Positions 15,271-24,761 of a stretch of 64,000 bases of DNA are shown here, one piece after another (the stretch's first letter is position 1; the number at the start of each line of letters is the position of its first letter). The position numbers and the translations under genes are program-made. The stretch is from Ruminococcus sp. Lineage in GTDB: Bacteria; Bacillota; Clostridia; Oscillospirales; Ruminococcaceae. Where the stretch lies: contig JAFXXD010000055.1 of NCBI GenBank assembly GCA_017542475.1, positions 1 through 64,000 of the forward strand, read 5' to 3'. The notes under the pieces are model-generated. The model was given only the letters and a program-made list of their open reading frames with translations. It did not search any database and had not been told where the DNA came from.

Positions 15271-18200
15271 TCATCTGCCGAGTATCGTATCCCACGTTGC
15301 CTTGGCGCTGAAGTCCTCGGGAGCGGTCGTGGAAGCCGCCGAGTAGAACCTGAGCACCCTTGAAGCGTCGTTGGCGTCTATCACGCGCTGCGACCTCTGC
15401 TTCTTCCAGTTGCCGTCGGAGAGGACGTCCTGATCAATATCGACCAGCATTGCCGCAAGCTCGTCGAGCTCGGGATTGTCGTTCACAGCCTTGCAGGAGG
15501 ACGGAGCGAACCGTGTTTCCGTGGGGTCTGCGCCTGTTGACATCTTCGCATAGTACACGAGCACTGCGGAGGCGTCGGAGGAATCAACGACATTATCGAA
15601 GTTTCCGTCGCCCTTGACTCCGATGAACGCCTTGAACTGCATAGGCGTATCGTCCTCGTTGAAGACCTGCACGCCGTCGTAGAAAACATTTACGGGATAG
15701 GTGAAGTCCTTCTGCTCTCTCGAGTAGGTATCCTGCGGATTATCGGCATTATTTGAAGCCGCCGCGAAGGTGTAGTTCGTCTTTTCTATCGTGACCTCCT
15801 CCTTCTCGCCCGAGGCATTCACGGACACAAGCTTGTCTATGCCGTCGGCGTGACCGCTGTTGAACTTGTTTGTGTCGTGGTTGAAGTAGAAGCCGTTCGC
15901 GACCGTACCGTAGCCGTAATACTTGACAACTGTCTTGTCGGCGGTCGTAGTCGAGCCGTTGCCGCCGTCGTCGGTGGTGGAAGCAGCAGTAGTCGAACCA
16001 TTGCCGCCGTCGTCGGTGGTGGAAGCAGCAGTAGTCGAGCCGTTGCCGCCGTCGTCAGTTGTGGAAGCAGCAGTAGTCGAGCCATTGCCGCCGTCGTCAG
16101 TTGTGGAAGCAGCAGTAGTCGAACCATTGCCGCCGTCGTCGGTGGTGGAAGCAGCAGTAGTCGAGCCATTGCCGCCGTCGTCGGTGGTGGAAGCGGTGGT
16201 AGTCGAACCGCTGCCGCCGTCGTCGGTGGTGGAAGCCGTCGTGGTCGTGGACTGTCCCGTGCCGCCGCCGTCGGAGGTGGTCGTTGTCTGACCGCTGCCG
16301 TCGCCCAGCTGGATATCGCCCTCGTAGTAGGAGAGAACCGAGTAGGTGTTGCTTATGGTAGCTGCTCCGGGATAAACGTAGCAGTCCTCATTGCTGATAG
16401 TTATCTTTTCGAGATTCGGGCAGTACGTGAACGCGCACGCAAGTATCCTGTTCACGCTCTTGGGAACAACAACAGTTTTTGCCTGACTGCCGAAGAATGC
16501 GTACTCGCCGATAGTATCGGGCCCCTCGTCAATGACTACGTCACCTGTCGCGCTCTTGCCGTCGATGACAACACCGTTGACGATAACAATGGGGTCTTCC
16601 GCTCTCTTCGCGGCGAGCCATGCCGTATTATTGAAGGCGCGTCCGTCGATATCCTTGATGCTTTCCGCAAACTCGACCTTGCTGAGGTTCGAGCAGCCGT
16701 CAAACGCATTCATATCTATGCGCTCAACGCTTTCGGGGAGCTTTATCGAGGTCAGTCCCGTACAGCCCGCGAAAGCCCTGTAGCCGAGAGTTTTCACAGT
16801 TGAGGGCAGCTCTATCGAGGTCAGACCCTTGCAGCCGTAGAAAGCCTCGTAGCCGATAGTTTCAAGCCCCTCGGGCAGCTTAACGGATGTGATACCGTCG
16901 CAGCCGCTGAATGCGCTCCTTATCGCCTTCACGCCATCGGGAATGACGATATCGCCCGACTTCTGCTTCGCGTCGAGCACCACGCCGTTGACTATCTTGA
17001 AGTCCTCGTCCTTACACTGCGAATCGAACCACGGAGTATTCGTGAATGAATTCTCGCCAAAGTTTGTGAAATCCGCAGGCATGGTCACTTTTTCAAGAGA
17101 GGTACAGTCCTCGAACGCAGAGCTCTTGACCTCTGAAATACTGTCGGGGAGCTTCACTGATCCAAGGGATGTACAGCCCAGAAATGCGCTGCTGCTTATC
17201 GTCTCAACTCCCTCGGGAATGATCACATCTGTGAGAGCAGCACATTCCTTGAAAACGCCGTCAGGTATATCCTTGACACCCTCAGCTATCGTCACAGATT
17301 TTAAACCTGTGCAGCCGTTATAAATGTTTGATGTGTAGTAATCATACTGCTCTGCAACGGGCAATTCCGCAGAGGTAAGACCTGTGCATTTCCTGAAAGC
17401 AAAGATACCTATCTTTTTCATCGGCGCGGCAAACCTGACCGAAGTAATGTCCGTATTTCCCTCGAATGCACTGCCTGCTATACAGGTGACATTCTCAGGT
17501 ATCGTGATATCGTCCTTGCAGGCAGAGCCGTCAAGCAGCGTCTTGCCGACGATTATCATACCGTTGCTGTCAGCCTTGAGGCTCGCAAGATACGGAGTTT
17601 CGCCGAATGCGACCTTGTCCACCCATTCCAGCGAATCAGGGAGAGCAACCTTTTCAAGGCTTGTGCAGCCGTTGAAAACATAGAAGCTCAGCTCTGTCAC
17701 GCCCTCGGGAACGGTTATCTCCTTCAGGCTCGTACAGCCGCTGAATACAGACGGTCCTATCACATTGACGCTGCTCGGGATATCAATGCTTTCGAGCGCG
17801 GTGCAGCCCGAGAAAGCACCGGGGTACATCTGTGCGCCGTGTATCTCCTTTATGCCGTCGTGGAGCTCCACCGTTTTCAGCGATTCACAGCCCGAAAATA
17901 CGCCGTATTCGACCGTAGTCACGTTCTTGGGTATCTTCACAGAGGTGAGTCCCGTGCCCGAGAACGCGCTTATACTTATCTTGTTGATGCTTTCGGGAAG
18001 GTCAATGCTGGTAAGTCCCGAGCAGCCCGAAAATGCGCTCATTCCTATCACGGTGACGGAATCGGGGATATTCACAGCCGTGAGCTCGGTGTTGTTCGCG
18101 AATGCGCTGCCGCCTATCTTGGTGATACCGTCGGGGATAGTGAACTCGCCCTTTGCACCGATAACGGACACGAGCGTGTTGTCCCTGACTATGACAGTCG

Positions 18201-19125
18201 GCTTCTCTCCGAAGGGAGTGCCGTCAAATGCGTCGGCACGCACCGATGTAAGGCTCTCGGGGAGCTTCACCGTCTTCAGCCCCTTGCAGTCAGCGAACGC
18301 CTTGCTGTCTATCTGAATAAGCCCCTCGGGAAACTCAACGGACGGCAGGGCACAGCCCATAAAGGCTTTCGAGCCAATGCTCAGAAGAGACTTCGGGAAG
18401 CTGACAGTATTCAGCGCCGTACAGCCCTCGAAGGCGGATTCGGTGATCTGCTGTATGCCATCGGGCAGTTTGATGCTTTTCAGCGAAGTACAGCCCGTGA
18501 ACGACCTTGCACCTATCTTGTTTATCGTATCGGGCAGGATTACGGTCTCCAGCGAGGTACAGCCGCTGAATATCTCATCGGGCACTGTTTCCCTGCCGTC
18601 GGCGAATGTGACCTTTTTCAGCCCCGTGCAGCCCTTGAACATGGCGTAATACCAGTTATTGTAGTTGCCCGTGTTGATATTCTTCGGGATTGTCACCTCT
18701 GTCAGCCCCGTACAGCCCTCGAATGCGGAGTAGCCCAATTCCTCGAGGTCATCGGGGAGCGCGACAGAGGTCAGCTTCACGCAGTCCTTGAACGCGCTCC
18801 CACCGATAGTCTCGATAGTGTCGGGCAGAACGACCGACGTTATGCCCTCGCAGCCCATAAAGACAAAGTCTCGTATCTCCGTGACCTTTTCGCCGTTTAT
18901 CTCCGACGGGATAGCGAGCTCGCCCGAGGGAGCCTCGGTATAGCCGATAATGGAGATGACTCCGCCGTCGTCCTGACATTTGAGGTTTTCGTAGTCGAAC
19001 TTCTCATAGGCTGCGGAAGCGGTGAGCGGTGCGGAGCTGACAATGCGAGGCTGAGCGGGCATACCCATACTGCCTGCGGCAACGGTCAGCGACAGCGCAG
19101 CCGCCGCGAGTTTTCTTCGTTTCAT
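15271..19125 (-). CDS. Large secreted LRR (BspA-like) protein with Thr-rich repeats and dockerin-like end
   Basis: 1284 aa. Start at 19125 has AAGGAGG seven bases upstream and begins a signal peptide (MKRRKLAAAALSLTVAAG). Residues about 45-925 carry some thirty BspA-type leucine-rich repeats, each near 23 residues (SAFEGCTGLTEVTIPKNI and variants), broken by VIVNGVV-type spacer strands. Residues about 945-1060 are a low-complexity linker of repeated STTDDGGNGSTTAA units, encoded by a 42-bp tandem repeat. After a beta-rich module (about 1065-1160), the end carries two dockerin-like calcium motifs (GDGNFDNVVDSSDASAVLVY and IDANDASRVLRFY). The flexible Thr-rich linker and dockerin suggest cell-surface or scaffold display for adhesion or glycan binding. 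The first gene of the window is a shorter relative. Confidence 0.88.
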   Translation of the reverse strand: MKRRKLAAAALSLTVAAGSMGMPAQPRIVSSAPLTASAAYEKFDYENLKCQDDGGVISIIGYTEAPSGELAIPSEINGEKVTEIRDFVFMGCEGITSVVLPDTIETIGGSAFKDCVKLTSVALPDDLEELGYSAFEGCTGLTEVTIPKNINTGNYNNWYYAMFKGCTGLKKVTFADGRETVPDEIFSGCTSLETVILPDTINKIGARSFTGCTSLKSIKLPDGIQQITESAFEGCTALNTVSFPKSLLSIGSKAFMGCALPSVEFPEGLIQIDSKAFADCKGLKTVKLPESLTSVRADAFDGTPFGEKPTVIVRDNTLVSVIGAKGEFTIPDGITKIGGSAFANNTELTAVNIPDSVTVIGMSAFSGCSGLTSIDLPESINKISISAFSGTGLTSVKIPKNVTTVEYGVFSGCESLKTVELHDGIKEIHGAQMYPGAFSGCTALESIDIPSSVNVIGPSVFSGCTSLKEITVPEGVTELSFYVFNGCTSLEKVALPDSLEWVDKVAFGETPYLASLKADSNGMIIVGKTLLDGSACKDDITIPENVTCIAGSAFEGNTDITSVRFAAPMKKIGIFAFRKCTGLTSAELPVAEQYDYYTSNIYNGCTGLKSVTIAEGVKDIPDGVFKECAALTDVIIPEGVETISSSAFLGCTSLGSVKLPDSISEVKSSAFEDCTSLEKVTMPADFTNFGENSFTNTPWFDSQCKDEDFKIVNGVVLDAKQKSGDIVIPDGVKAIRSAFSGCDGITSVKLPEGLETIGYEAFYGCKGLTSIELPSTVKTLGYRAFAGCTGLTSIKLPESVERIDMNAFDGCSNLSKVEFAESIKDIDGRAFNNTAWLAAKRAEDPIVIVNGVVIDGKSATGDVVIDEGPDTIGEYAFFGSQAKTVVVPKSVNRILACAFTYCPNLEKITISNEDCYVYPGAATISNTYSVLSYYEGDIQLGDGSGQTTTTSDGGGTGQSTTTTASTTDDGGSGSTTTASTTDDGGNGSTTAASTTDDGGNGSTTAASTTDDGGNGSTTAASTTDDGGNGSTTAASTTDDGGNGSTTAASTTDDGGNGSTTTADKTVVKYYGYGTVANGFYFNHDTNKFNSGHADGIDKLVSVNASGEKEEVTIEKTNYTFAAASNNADNPQDTYSREQKDFTYPVNVFYDGVQVFNEDDTPMQFKAFIGVKGDGNFDNVVDSSDASAVLVYYAKMSTGADPTETRFAPSSCKAVNDNPELDELAAMLVDIDQDVLSDGNWKKQRSQRVIDANDASRVLRFYSAASTTAPEDFSAKATWDTILGR
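15947..16240 (-). repeat. Seven tandem 42-bp coding repeats
   Basis: Seven head-to-tail 42-bp units, starting at 15947, 15989, 16031, 16073, 16115, 16157 and 16199, encode a 14-residue STTDDGGNGSTTAA linker unit. Copies differ by few, mostly silent bases; the units nearest the LRR side diverge more. Near-identity suggests recent expansion by slippage or recombination. Confidence 0.9.
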
Positions 19126-19225
19126 TCTAATTCCTCCTTGCTGTGATGTTTGTTGTAACGAGCCGCCGTCATTATCAACACTTACTTAGTCCCTTTATGC
19201 AATACTGACAGCAGCTTACATAAAC

Positions 19226-19254
19226 AGCATACCAAAAATGTTAAATTTTGTAAA
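19226..19254 (-). promoter_or_regulatory. Promoter of large LRR gene
   Basis: Minus strand TTTACA, 17 bp, TATGCT. It leaves a leader of about 95 bases before the start codon at 19125. Confidence 0.65.
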
Positions 19255-19325
19255 TAGAATTTAACAATATTTCAGCTGAAACTTTGTTAATCCGCTTATA
19301 TTTTTCGCGGTTTATACTTCAAGTA

Positions 19326-19354
19326 TTGAATCAGCCGAACTGATATGGTATAAT
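19326..19354 (+). promoter_or_regulatory. Promoter of XRE-type regulator gene
   Basis: TTGAAT, 17 bp, TATAAT, followed by AAAGGAG and ATG at 19392. The intact promoter and ribosome site support ATG 19392 as the original start of the interrupted gene. Confidence 0.8.
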
Positions 19355-19391
19355 GTTAGCAATGACATCACAGCCAAAGGAGCTGACAGCA

Positions 19392-21131
19392 ATGGATATC
19401 TCCGAACTTCTGAAAGAATATATGACAACGCTCGGCTGCTCGCAGTCCTAGCTCGCGGAGGCGGCAGGCATAACGCCCGCGGCTCTCAGCTATTACATCA
19501 GCGGACAGCGCACTCCCAAAAAGGAAAACATCGCAAAGCTCGCAGACGGCATAGCAGCGCTTGCCGAAAGGGGCGGTACGGACGGTATCAGCAAAGCCGA
19601 GGTATACGACCGTATCTTCCGCACCTCGGGCTACACCGACATCGCCCCCGAGCAGTTCGGACAGAGCTTTTCATCGTTGGTCAGCGGACTGAAGATTAAT
19701 CTCAGCAGGCTCGCAAAATATATGGACATCGACGCCTCGCTGCTCTCGCGCATAAAGCAGGGCGAGCGCCTGCCGTCCAATACCGACCTCTTCGTTACGC
19801 AGGTGGGGTCGTATCTGTTTTCGCAGTTCTCGGAGGAGGACGAGCTCTCGCTCCTGCGCAGTTTCCTCGGAGACGTGCCCGCGGATGGAGACTTCGACCG
19901 CAGGAAATGCATATCAGCTCTTGAAAGCTACCTTTTGAGCTCGCCTGCCGACGCGGGCGTCTCAAACAGCAGCGGGATAAACGTCTACCTGAGAAAGCTC
20001 GATGATTTCGACCTGAACGAGTACACCACCATTATTAGATTCGACAAGCTGAAGGTGCCGACCGCTCCGCTGACTCTGCCTGCGTCAAGGCGGTATTACG
20101 GCATAGAGCAGATGAAGCAGGGCGAGCTCGATTTTCTCCGCGCAACGGCGGTATCGCGCTCGAAGCAGCTCTTCTTTATGAACAGCGATATGCCTATGGC
20201 TGATATGGCGAAGGATCTGGAATTCGGCAGGAAGTGGATGTTCGGGATAGCCGCCTGCATAAAAAAGGGACTTCATCTCAATATAGTCCACAGCATCAAC
20301 CGCGGGCTCGACGAAATGGTGCTCGGGCTCGAGGCGTGGATACCGATATATATGACGGGACAGGTCACGCCGTACTACATCCCCGATTACGCAGCCAACG
20401 TCTTCCACCACCTCAGCTACGTTTCGGGAGCAGCCGCGCTCACGGGGGAATGTATTAGCGGACATCACGCCGACGGGATGTACTATCTGACCAACTCTAA
20501 AGCCGAGCTTGCGTATTACCGAAAAAAAGCCGAGAACATAATGTCAAAGACCCGCCCGCTTATGGACATCTATGATGCTCCGCGCAGAGCAGAGTTTATG
20601 GACTTCTTAGCATCAGAGGCACAGAGCGGCGGCGAGCGCTGTAATATGCGCTCCACGCTGCCGATATACACCATTTCCGACGAGCTGTTCTCGCGTATAC
20701 TCAGACGCAGCGGCATACCCGAGACGGAGCAGCGCACTCTCATCGGCTACTTGCGGGAAGCCCGAAGCAGCTTTACGGAAAGTCTTGCCGCGAACAAGAT
20801 CACGGACATCATACCGCTCCCGAGGTCGGACGGCGGCGCGGGCGACACGATGAAGCTGTCGCTGTCGGGCGCATTCTACGAAAAGGAGATATTCTACACC
20901 GCGGAGGAATACGCCGAGCATTACGAGCAGACCTGCCGATTTGCGGAGGAGTATCAGAACTACGGCATTTCGCCGCAGAGAGAGTGTGTTTTCAGGAACA
21001 TTCAGATAGAGATGAAGCGCGGAGAGTGGGTGATGGTGTCGAAGGCGAAGAGTCCCGCGATACACTTCATAATCCGCCACCCGAAGCTGATAAACGCCAT
21101 AGACAAGACGCTTTTCGTCTATTACATCTGA
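19392..21131 (+). pseudogene. XRE-type regulator interrupted by in-frame TAG
   Basis: From ATG 19392 the frame is open to TGA at 21131 (579 codons) except for TAG at 19449-19451, codon 20. The first domain is a Cro/XRE helix-turn-helix (LAEAAGITPAALSYYISGQR), and the TAG falls where such domains normally have Gln or Lys (SQS-stop-LAEAAG). A second HTH follows (LSRLAKYMDIDASLLSRIKQ). The rest (about 400 aa) is soluble and unrecognised. A single CAG-to-TAG or AAG-to-TAG change explains it. Internal initiation at TTG 19677 could still make a 484-aa protein with only the second HTH. TAG is a normal stop elsewhere here (ABC permease end at 9648), so code reassignment is unlikely. A sequencing error is also possible. 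Confidence 0.75.
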
Positions 21132-21200
21132 GGCGAGGCTCGGGCGGGCGGAGTGCCGCCATGAAAGCGTCGTATAATTTCAACAAACAGAGGTCAAATC

Positions 21201-21227
21201 ATGACGGAGGTTTTTATACTCCGTCAT
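21201..21227 (+). terminator. Terminator after XRE-type gene
   Basis: A 9-bp perfect stem ATGACGGAG/CTCCGTCAT with a 9-nt T-rich loop. Between it and the promoter at 21361 nothing else is recognised. Confidence 0.6.
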
Positions 21228-21360
21228 ATTTACCAATGATTTTCCGAACGTATGTACGCACAACCTTTGACATTGTCAGCAGATTGCACAAATGAATATG
21301 TTAAAACTTGTCTGCAATGTACTTCCTCTGCAATTTTTCTTTCATTTTCGCAAAAAAAGC

Positions 21361-21389
21361 TTGCAGTTTTTTGTGTAATGTGATAAAAT
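21361..21389 (+). promoter_or_regulatory. Promoter of ddl-like/ywiB/argS operon
   Basis: TTGCAG, 17 bp, TAAAAT, 60 bp before ATG 21449, which has AAAGGAG upstream. Confidence 0.7.
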
Positions 21390-21448
21390 TAAATGGTACT
21401 TGAAATTGACGATAAGAACATTTTCGGCATTTTATAAAGGAGAACAAT

Positions 21449-22522
21449 ATGGCAAAGATAAAAGCTGCCGTGATTTTCGGCGGTACAGCTCAGGAGCACG
21501 AGCTGTCCCTCGCCTCTGCCGCAGAGGTGATACGCAATATCCCCAATGACAAATACGATGTTACCTGCATAGGTATCACGAAGAAAGGACGCTGGCTCTA
21601 CTTCCCGGGGGACGTGGAGGAAATAGCCGACGGAAGCTGGGAGTCCAGCCCCGACTGTGCGTCCGCGATACTCTCGCCCGACCCGCTCCACCGCGGTATC
21701 GTGGTGATTGAGGACGGCGAGGCTACAGTCCGCAGGATAGACGTGGTATTTCCGGTTTTACAGGGCAAAAAAGGCGCTGACGGCACGATACAGGGTCTGC
21801 TCGATATGTCGGGTATCCCCTACGTGGGAAGCGGTCACCTTGCCGCTGCCTCCTGTATGGACAAGTCGCACACGCATATGGTGCTCGACGACTACGGCAT
21901 AGCCACAGCTGACTGGAAGCTCATCACTCAGCGCGATATAAACAACATCGACAGCCGATGCGAGGAGATAGCCGCGGAGCTCGGCTTCCCCGTTGTGATA
22001 AAGCCCGCAAACAGCGGATGCAGCGCGGGTACTACTATCGCTCACGACCCCGACGAGCTCAACGCCGCCGTGAAGGTCGCATTCTCGAACGATAACAAGG
22101 TGCTCGCGGAGAGATACATCAAGGCACGAAAGCTTGAGGTAGCCGTTTTCGGCTACGACCAGCCGCTCGCCTCCAATGTCGGAGAGATACTCTCCGTCGG
22201 CAGGAAGTATGACCCGACAGAGGTCAGAAAGAGCTCGGGCGACGACTTGAAGATACCCGCGGAGCTCCCCGACGAGCTCGCCGCAACTATACGCGATACA
22301 GCAGTAAAGACATTCAAGGCGCTCGGGTGCAAGGGACTTGCGAGAGTGGACTTCCTCCTCGGTGAGGACGGAGAGCTCCTGCTCAACAAGATAGGCACTT
22401 CCCCCGGGCTCAGACAAAACAGCGTTTTCCCGAAGCTTATGGCACAATACGGCATAGATATGCCCGAGCTCGTGGATATGCTCCTCGAGCAGGCACTGGA
22501 AAACTCGGAAAGGGCGTACTGA
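21449..22522 (+). CDS. D-alanine--D-alanine ligase-like protein, metal-binding residues changed
   Basis: 357 aa ATP-grasp protein of the Ddl family. Normal features: N-terminal substrate motif HELSLASA, the EHE region near residue 14, the ATP-grasp segment VVIKPANSGCSAGT, and RVDFLL holding one metal Asp. The last metal motif is altered. Family members read LNEVNTxPG (Glu and Asn bind Mg2+, E270 and N272 in E. coli DdlB), but here residues 312-320 read LNKIGTSPG, with Lys314 for Glu and Gly316 for Asn. The following GFTxxSxxP is also changed (GLRQNSVFP). Either the protein ligates another substrate with altered metal use, or it is an inactive paralogue. It is first in an operon with the YwiB-like gene and argS. 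Confidence 0.8.
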   Translation: MAKIKAAVIFGGTAQEHELSLASAAEVIRNIPNDKYDVTCIGITKKGRWLYFPGDVEEIADGSWESSPDCASAILSPDPLHRGIVVIEDGEATVRRIDVVFPVLQGKKGADGTIQGLLDMSGIPYVGSGHLAAASCMDKSHTHMVLDDYGIATADWKLITQRDINNIDSRCEEIAAELGFPVVIKPANSGCSAGTTIAHDPDELNAAVKVAFSNDNKVLAERYIKARKLEVAVFGYDQPLASNVGEILSVGRKYDPTEVRKSSGDDLKIPAELPDELAATIRDTAVKTFKALGCKGLARVDFLLGEDGELLLNKIGTSPGLRQNSVFPKLMAQYGIDMPELVDMLLEQALENSERAY

Positions 22523-22938
22523 TGAAGAAAAACGTTCTCATCTCGCTGACGAGCATACAGTGGCAGGACGACGAAAAGAACGAAACGGAGCTCCTCACGC
22601 GTGCATCGCTGTCAAAGACAGGAACGCAGAACGTGATATCCTACGAGGACACCTCGGCTACTGGCTTTGAGGGCTCGGTGACAACGATAACGGTAGACGG
22701 CAACGACTCCGCCTCTATAATAAGAAGAGGAACGGCTAACTCGGTGCTCTCGCTGGAGATAGGGCGCAAGCACTACTGCCAGTACGGCACGCCATTCGGG
22801 GATATGCGCATCGGCGTGTACACCCACGCGATAGACAACACCATCGACACCGACGGACGCCTCTACCTGAAATACACCCTCGACCTTAATTCGTCCTACC
22901 TCTCGGATAACGAGATAATTATGAATATAAAAAGCTAA
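22522..22938 (+). CDS. YwiB-like DUF1934 (calycin-fold) protein
   Basis: 138 aa. It starts in the previous stop (TGATG), so is coupled to the ligase-like gene. A single domain of alternating beta strands, with family features NVLISLTSIQ near the start, LLTRASLSKTG, and the end LKYTLDLNSSYLSDNEIIMNI, matches DUF1934/YwiB. In Bacillus, ywiB likewise lies directly before argS, which supports the call. The exact role is unknown; lipocalin-like ligand binding has been suggested from fold. Confidence 0.8.
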   Translation: MKKNVLISLTSIQWQDDEKNETELLTRASLSKTGTQNVISYEDTSATGFEGSVTTITVDGNDSASIIRRGTANSVLSLEIGRKHYCQYGTPFGDMRIGVYTHAIDNTIDTDGRLYLKYTLDLNSSYLSDNEIIMNIKS

Positions 22939-22994
22939 GCGCTAATGGCTCAAAAGAAGAATTACGCATTTATTAAAGAAAGGACATCACACCA

Positions 22995-24761
22995 ATGTCA
23001 GACCTCATCAAGTCAGCGTCGCTGCAGCTCAGGGAGCTGATAACCGACGCACTGGGAGTTCTCGTGGCTGAGGGCACTGCCCCCGCCGAGCCGCTCCCGT
23101 CATTCGTCATCGAGATACCCGCGGACAAGTCTCACGGAGACTTCGCGGCGAACACCGCTATGGTGTGCGCGAAGGCGTTCAAAATGCCGCCCCGCAGGAT
23201 AGCCGAGCTCATCATCGGGAAGATAGACCTTGGCGGCTCGGTATTCGAGAGAGCCGAGATCGCGGGACCGGGCTTTATGAACTTCTTCCTCAGCAGGAAG
23301 TGGTTTGCCGACACCGTTGAAAACGTACTCGCCGAGAAGGACAGCTACGGACGCACCGACTACGGAAACGGCAAGCGCGTCCTCGTTGAGTTCGTATCCG
23401 CGAACCCGACAGGTCCTATGCATATCGGCAACGCAAGAGGCGGCGCTATCGGAGACTGCCTCGCAAGCGTCCTCGACTGGGCAGGCTTCCGCGCCGAGCG
23501 CGAGTTCTACGTAAATGACGCGGGCAATCAGATAGAGAAGTTCGGCAAGTCGCTCTCGCTCAGGTATATGCACATCTGCTCCGAGAAGGGACAGGAGGTG
23601 CTCGCGAAAGCCGCCGACACCGAGGAGGTCTGCCGCCTGATATACGGTGAGGAGGGAAGCACCGAAGACTTTCCCATGCCCGAGGACGTCTACCTCGGAC
23701 AGGACATCATCGAGCACGCCAAGAACTACTTCGACCTGCACGGAGCGTCACTCGCTGACGTATCCGAGGAGGAGAGGCGCAGGGCACTCGTTGATTACGC
23801 GCTCCCGATAAATATTGCGGGACTCGAACGCGACCTCAAGAAGTACCGCATAGTCTATGACAACTGGTTCCGCGAGAGCACCATTCACGAGCGCAATGAG
23901 ACGAAGCTCGTGGTTGACAAGCTCATGGAGGCAGGCAAGGCTTACGAGCAGGACGGCGCGATATGGTTCAGAGCCACCGATTACGGTATGGACAAGGACT
24001 TCGTCCTCAAGCGCAGCAACGGTCTCTATACTTATATAGTACCCGACATCGCCTACCACTACGACAAGCTCGTGACGCGTAACTTCGACAAGGCGATAAA
24101 CGTCCTCGGAGCCGACCACCACGGCTACGTTCCGAGACTGAAAGCAGCGCTGAACGCTCTCGGAGTTGACGAGAGCAAGCTCGACGTGGTACTTATGCAG
24201 ATGGTACGCCTCGTAAGAAAGGGCGAAACGGTAAAGCTCTCGAAGAGAAGCGGCAAGGCTATCACGCTGGTGACCCTCCTCGACGAGATACCGATAGACG
24301 CGGCAAGGTTCTACTTCAACCTCCGCGAGGCAAACTCACAGTTCGAGTTCGACCTCGACCTCGCAGTTGAGAAGTCCTCGCAGAACCCCGTCTTCTACGT
24401 GCAGTACGCACACGCGAGAATATGCAGTATGCTCCGCAACCTCGAAGCTGAGGGCATAGCGGTACCCGAGAGCGCGGACTTCACGCTCCTGACCGACCCG
24501 CGCGAGATAGAGCTGATACGCCATATAGCATCGCTCCCGCACGAGATAGAGCTCGCGGCGAAGGCATACGACCCCGCGAAGCTGACGAAGTACGCGATAG
24601 ACCTCGCGACGCTGTTCCATCGCTTCTACGACGCGTGCAGCGTGAAGAACGCAGGCTCGGACGAGCTGATGAACGCGCGTATCCTGCTCAGTATAGCGGT
24701 AAGGCAGGTGCTCCGCAACGTGCTGACTATCCTGAAGATAGAGCAGCCAGAGAAGATGTGA
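22995..24761 (+). CDS. argS: Arginyl-tRNA synthetase
   Basis: 588 aa, class I synthetase charging tRNA-Arg. The Arg-tRNA-synthetase N-terminal domain (about 1-100) is followed by SANPTGPMHIGNARGGA with the HIGH-like HIGN signature. A KMSKS equivalent LSKRSGKAIT lies near residue 415. The C-terminal DALR anticodon-binding domain ends with VLRNVLTILKIEQPEKM. The start at 22995 has AAAGGA upstream after a 56-bp gap from the YwiB-like gene. Confidence 0.96.
   Translation: MSDLIKSASLQLRELITDALGVLVAEGTAPAEPLPSFVIEIPADKSHGDFAANTAMVCAKAFKMPPRRIAELIIGKIDLGGSVFERAEIAGPGFMNFFLSRKWFADTVENVLAEKDSYGRTDYGNGKRVLVEFVSANPTGPMHIGNARGGAIGDCLASVLDWAGFRAEREFYVNDAGNQIEKFGKSLSLRYMHICSEKGQEVLAKAADTEEVCRLIYGEEGSTEDFPMPEDVYLGQDIIEHAKNYFDLHGASLADVSEEERRRALVDYALPINIAGLERDLKKYRIVYDNWFRESTIHERNETKLVVDKLMEAGKAYEQDGAIWFRATDYGMDKDFVLKRSNGLYTYIVPDIAYHYDKLVTRNFDKAINVLGADHHGYVPRLKAALNALGVDESKLDVVLMQMVRLVRKGETVKLSKRSGKAITLVTLLDEIPIDAARFYFNLREANSQFEFDLDLAVEKSSQNPVFYVQYAHARICSMLRNLEAEGIAVPESADFTLLTDPREIELIRHIASLPHEIELAAKAYDPAKLTKYAIDLATLFHRFYDACSVKNAGSDELMNARILLSIAVRQVLRNVLTILKIEQPEKM

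Noticed and set aside
15947-16240. Possible CRISPR array
   Set aside because: The 42-bp repeats are contiguous without spacers, lie in frame within a coding gene, and no cas gene is near.
19449-19451. TAG read as a sense codon (reassigned code)
   Set aside because: The ABC permease gene ends in TAG at 9648-9650 and no other in-frame TAG was noticed, so a mutation or error is simpler.
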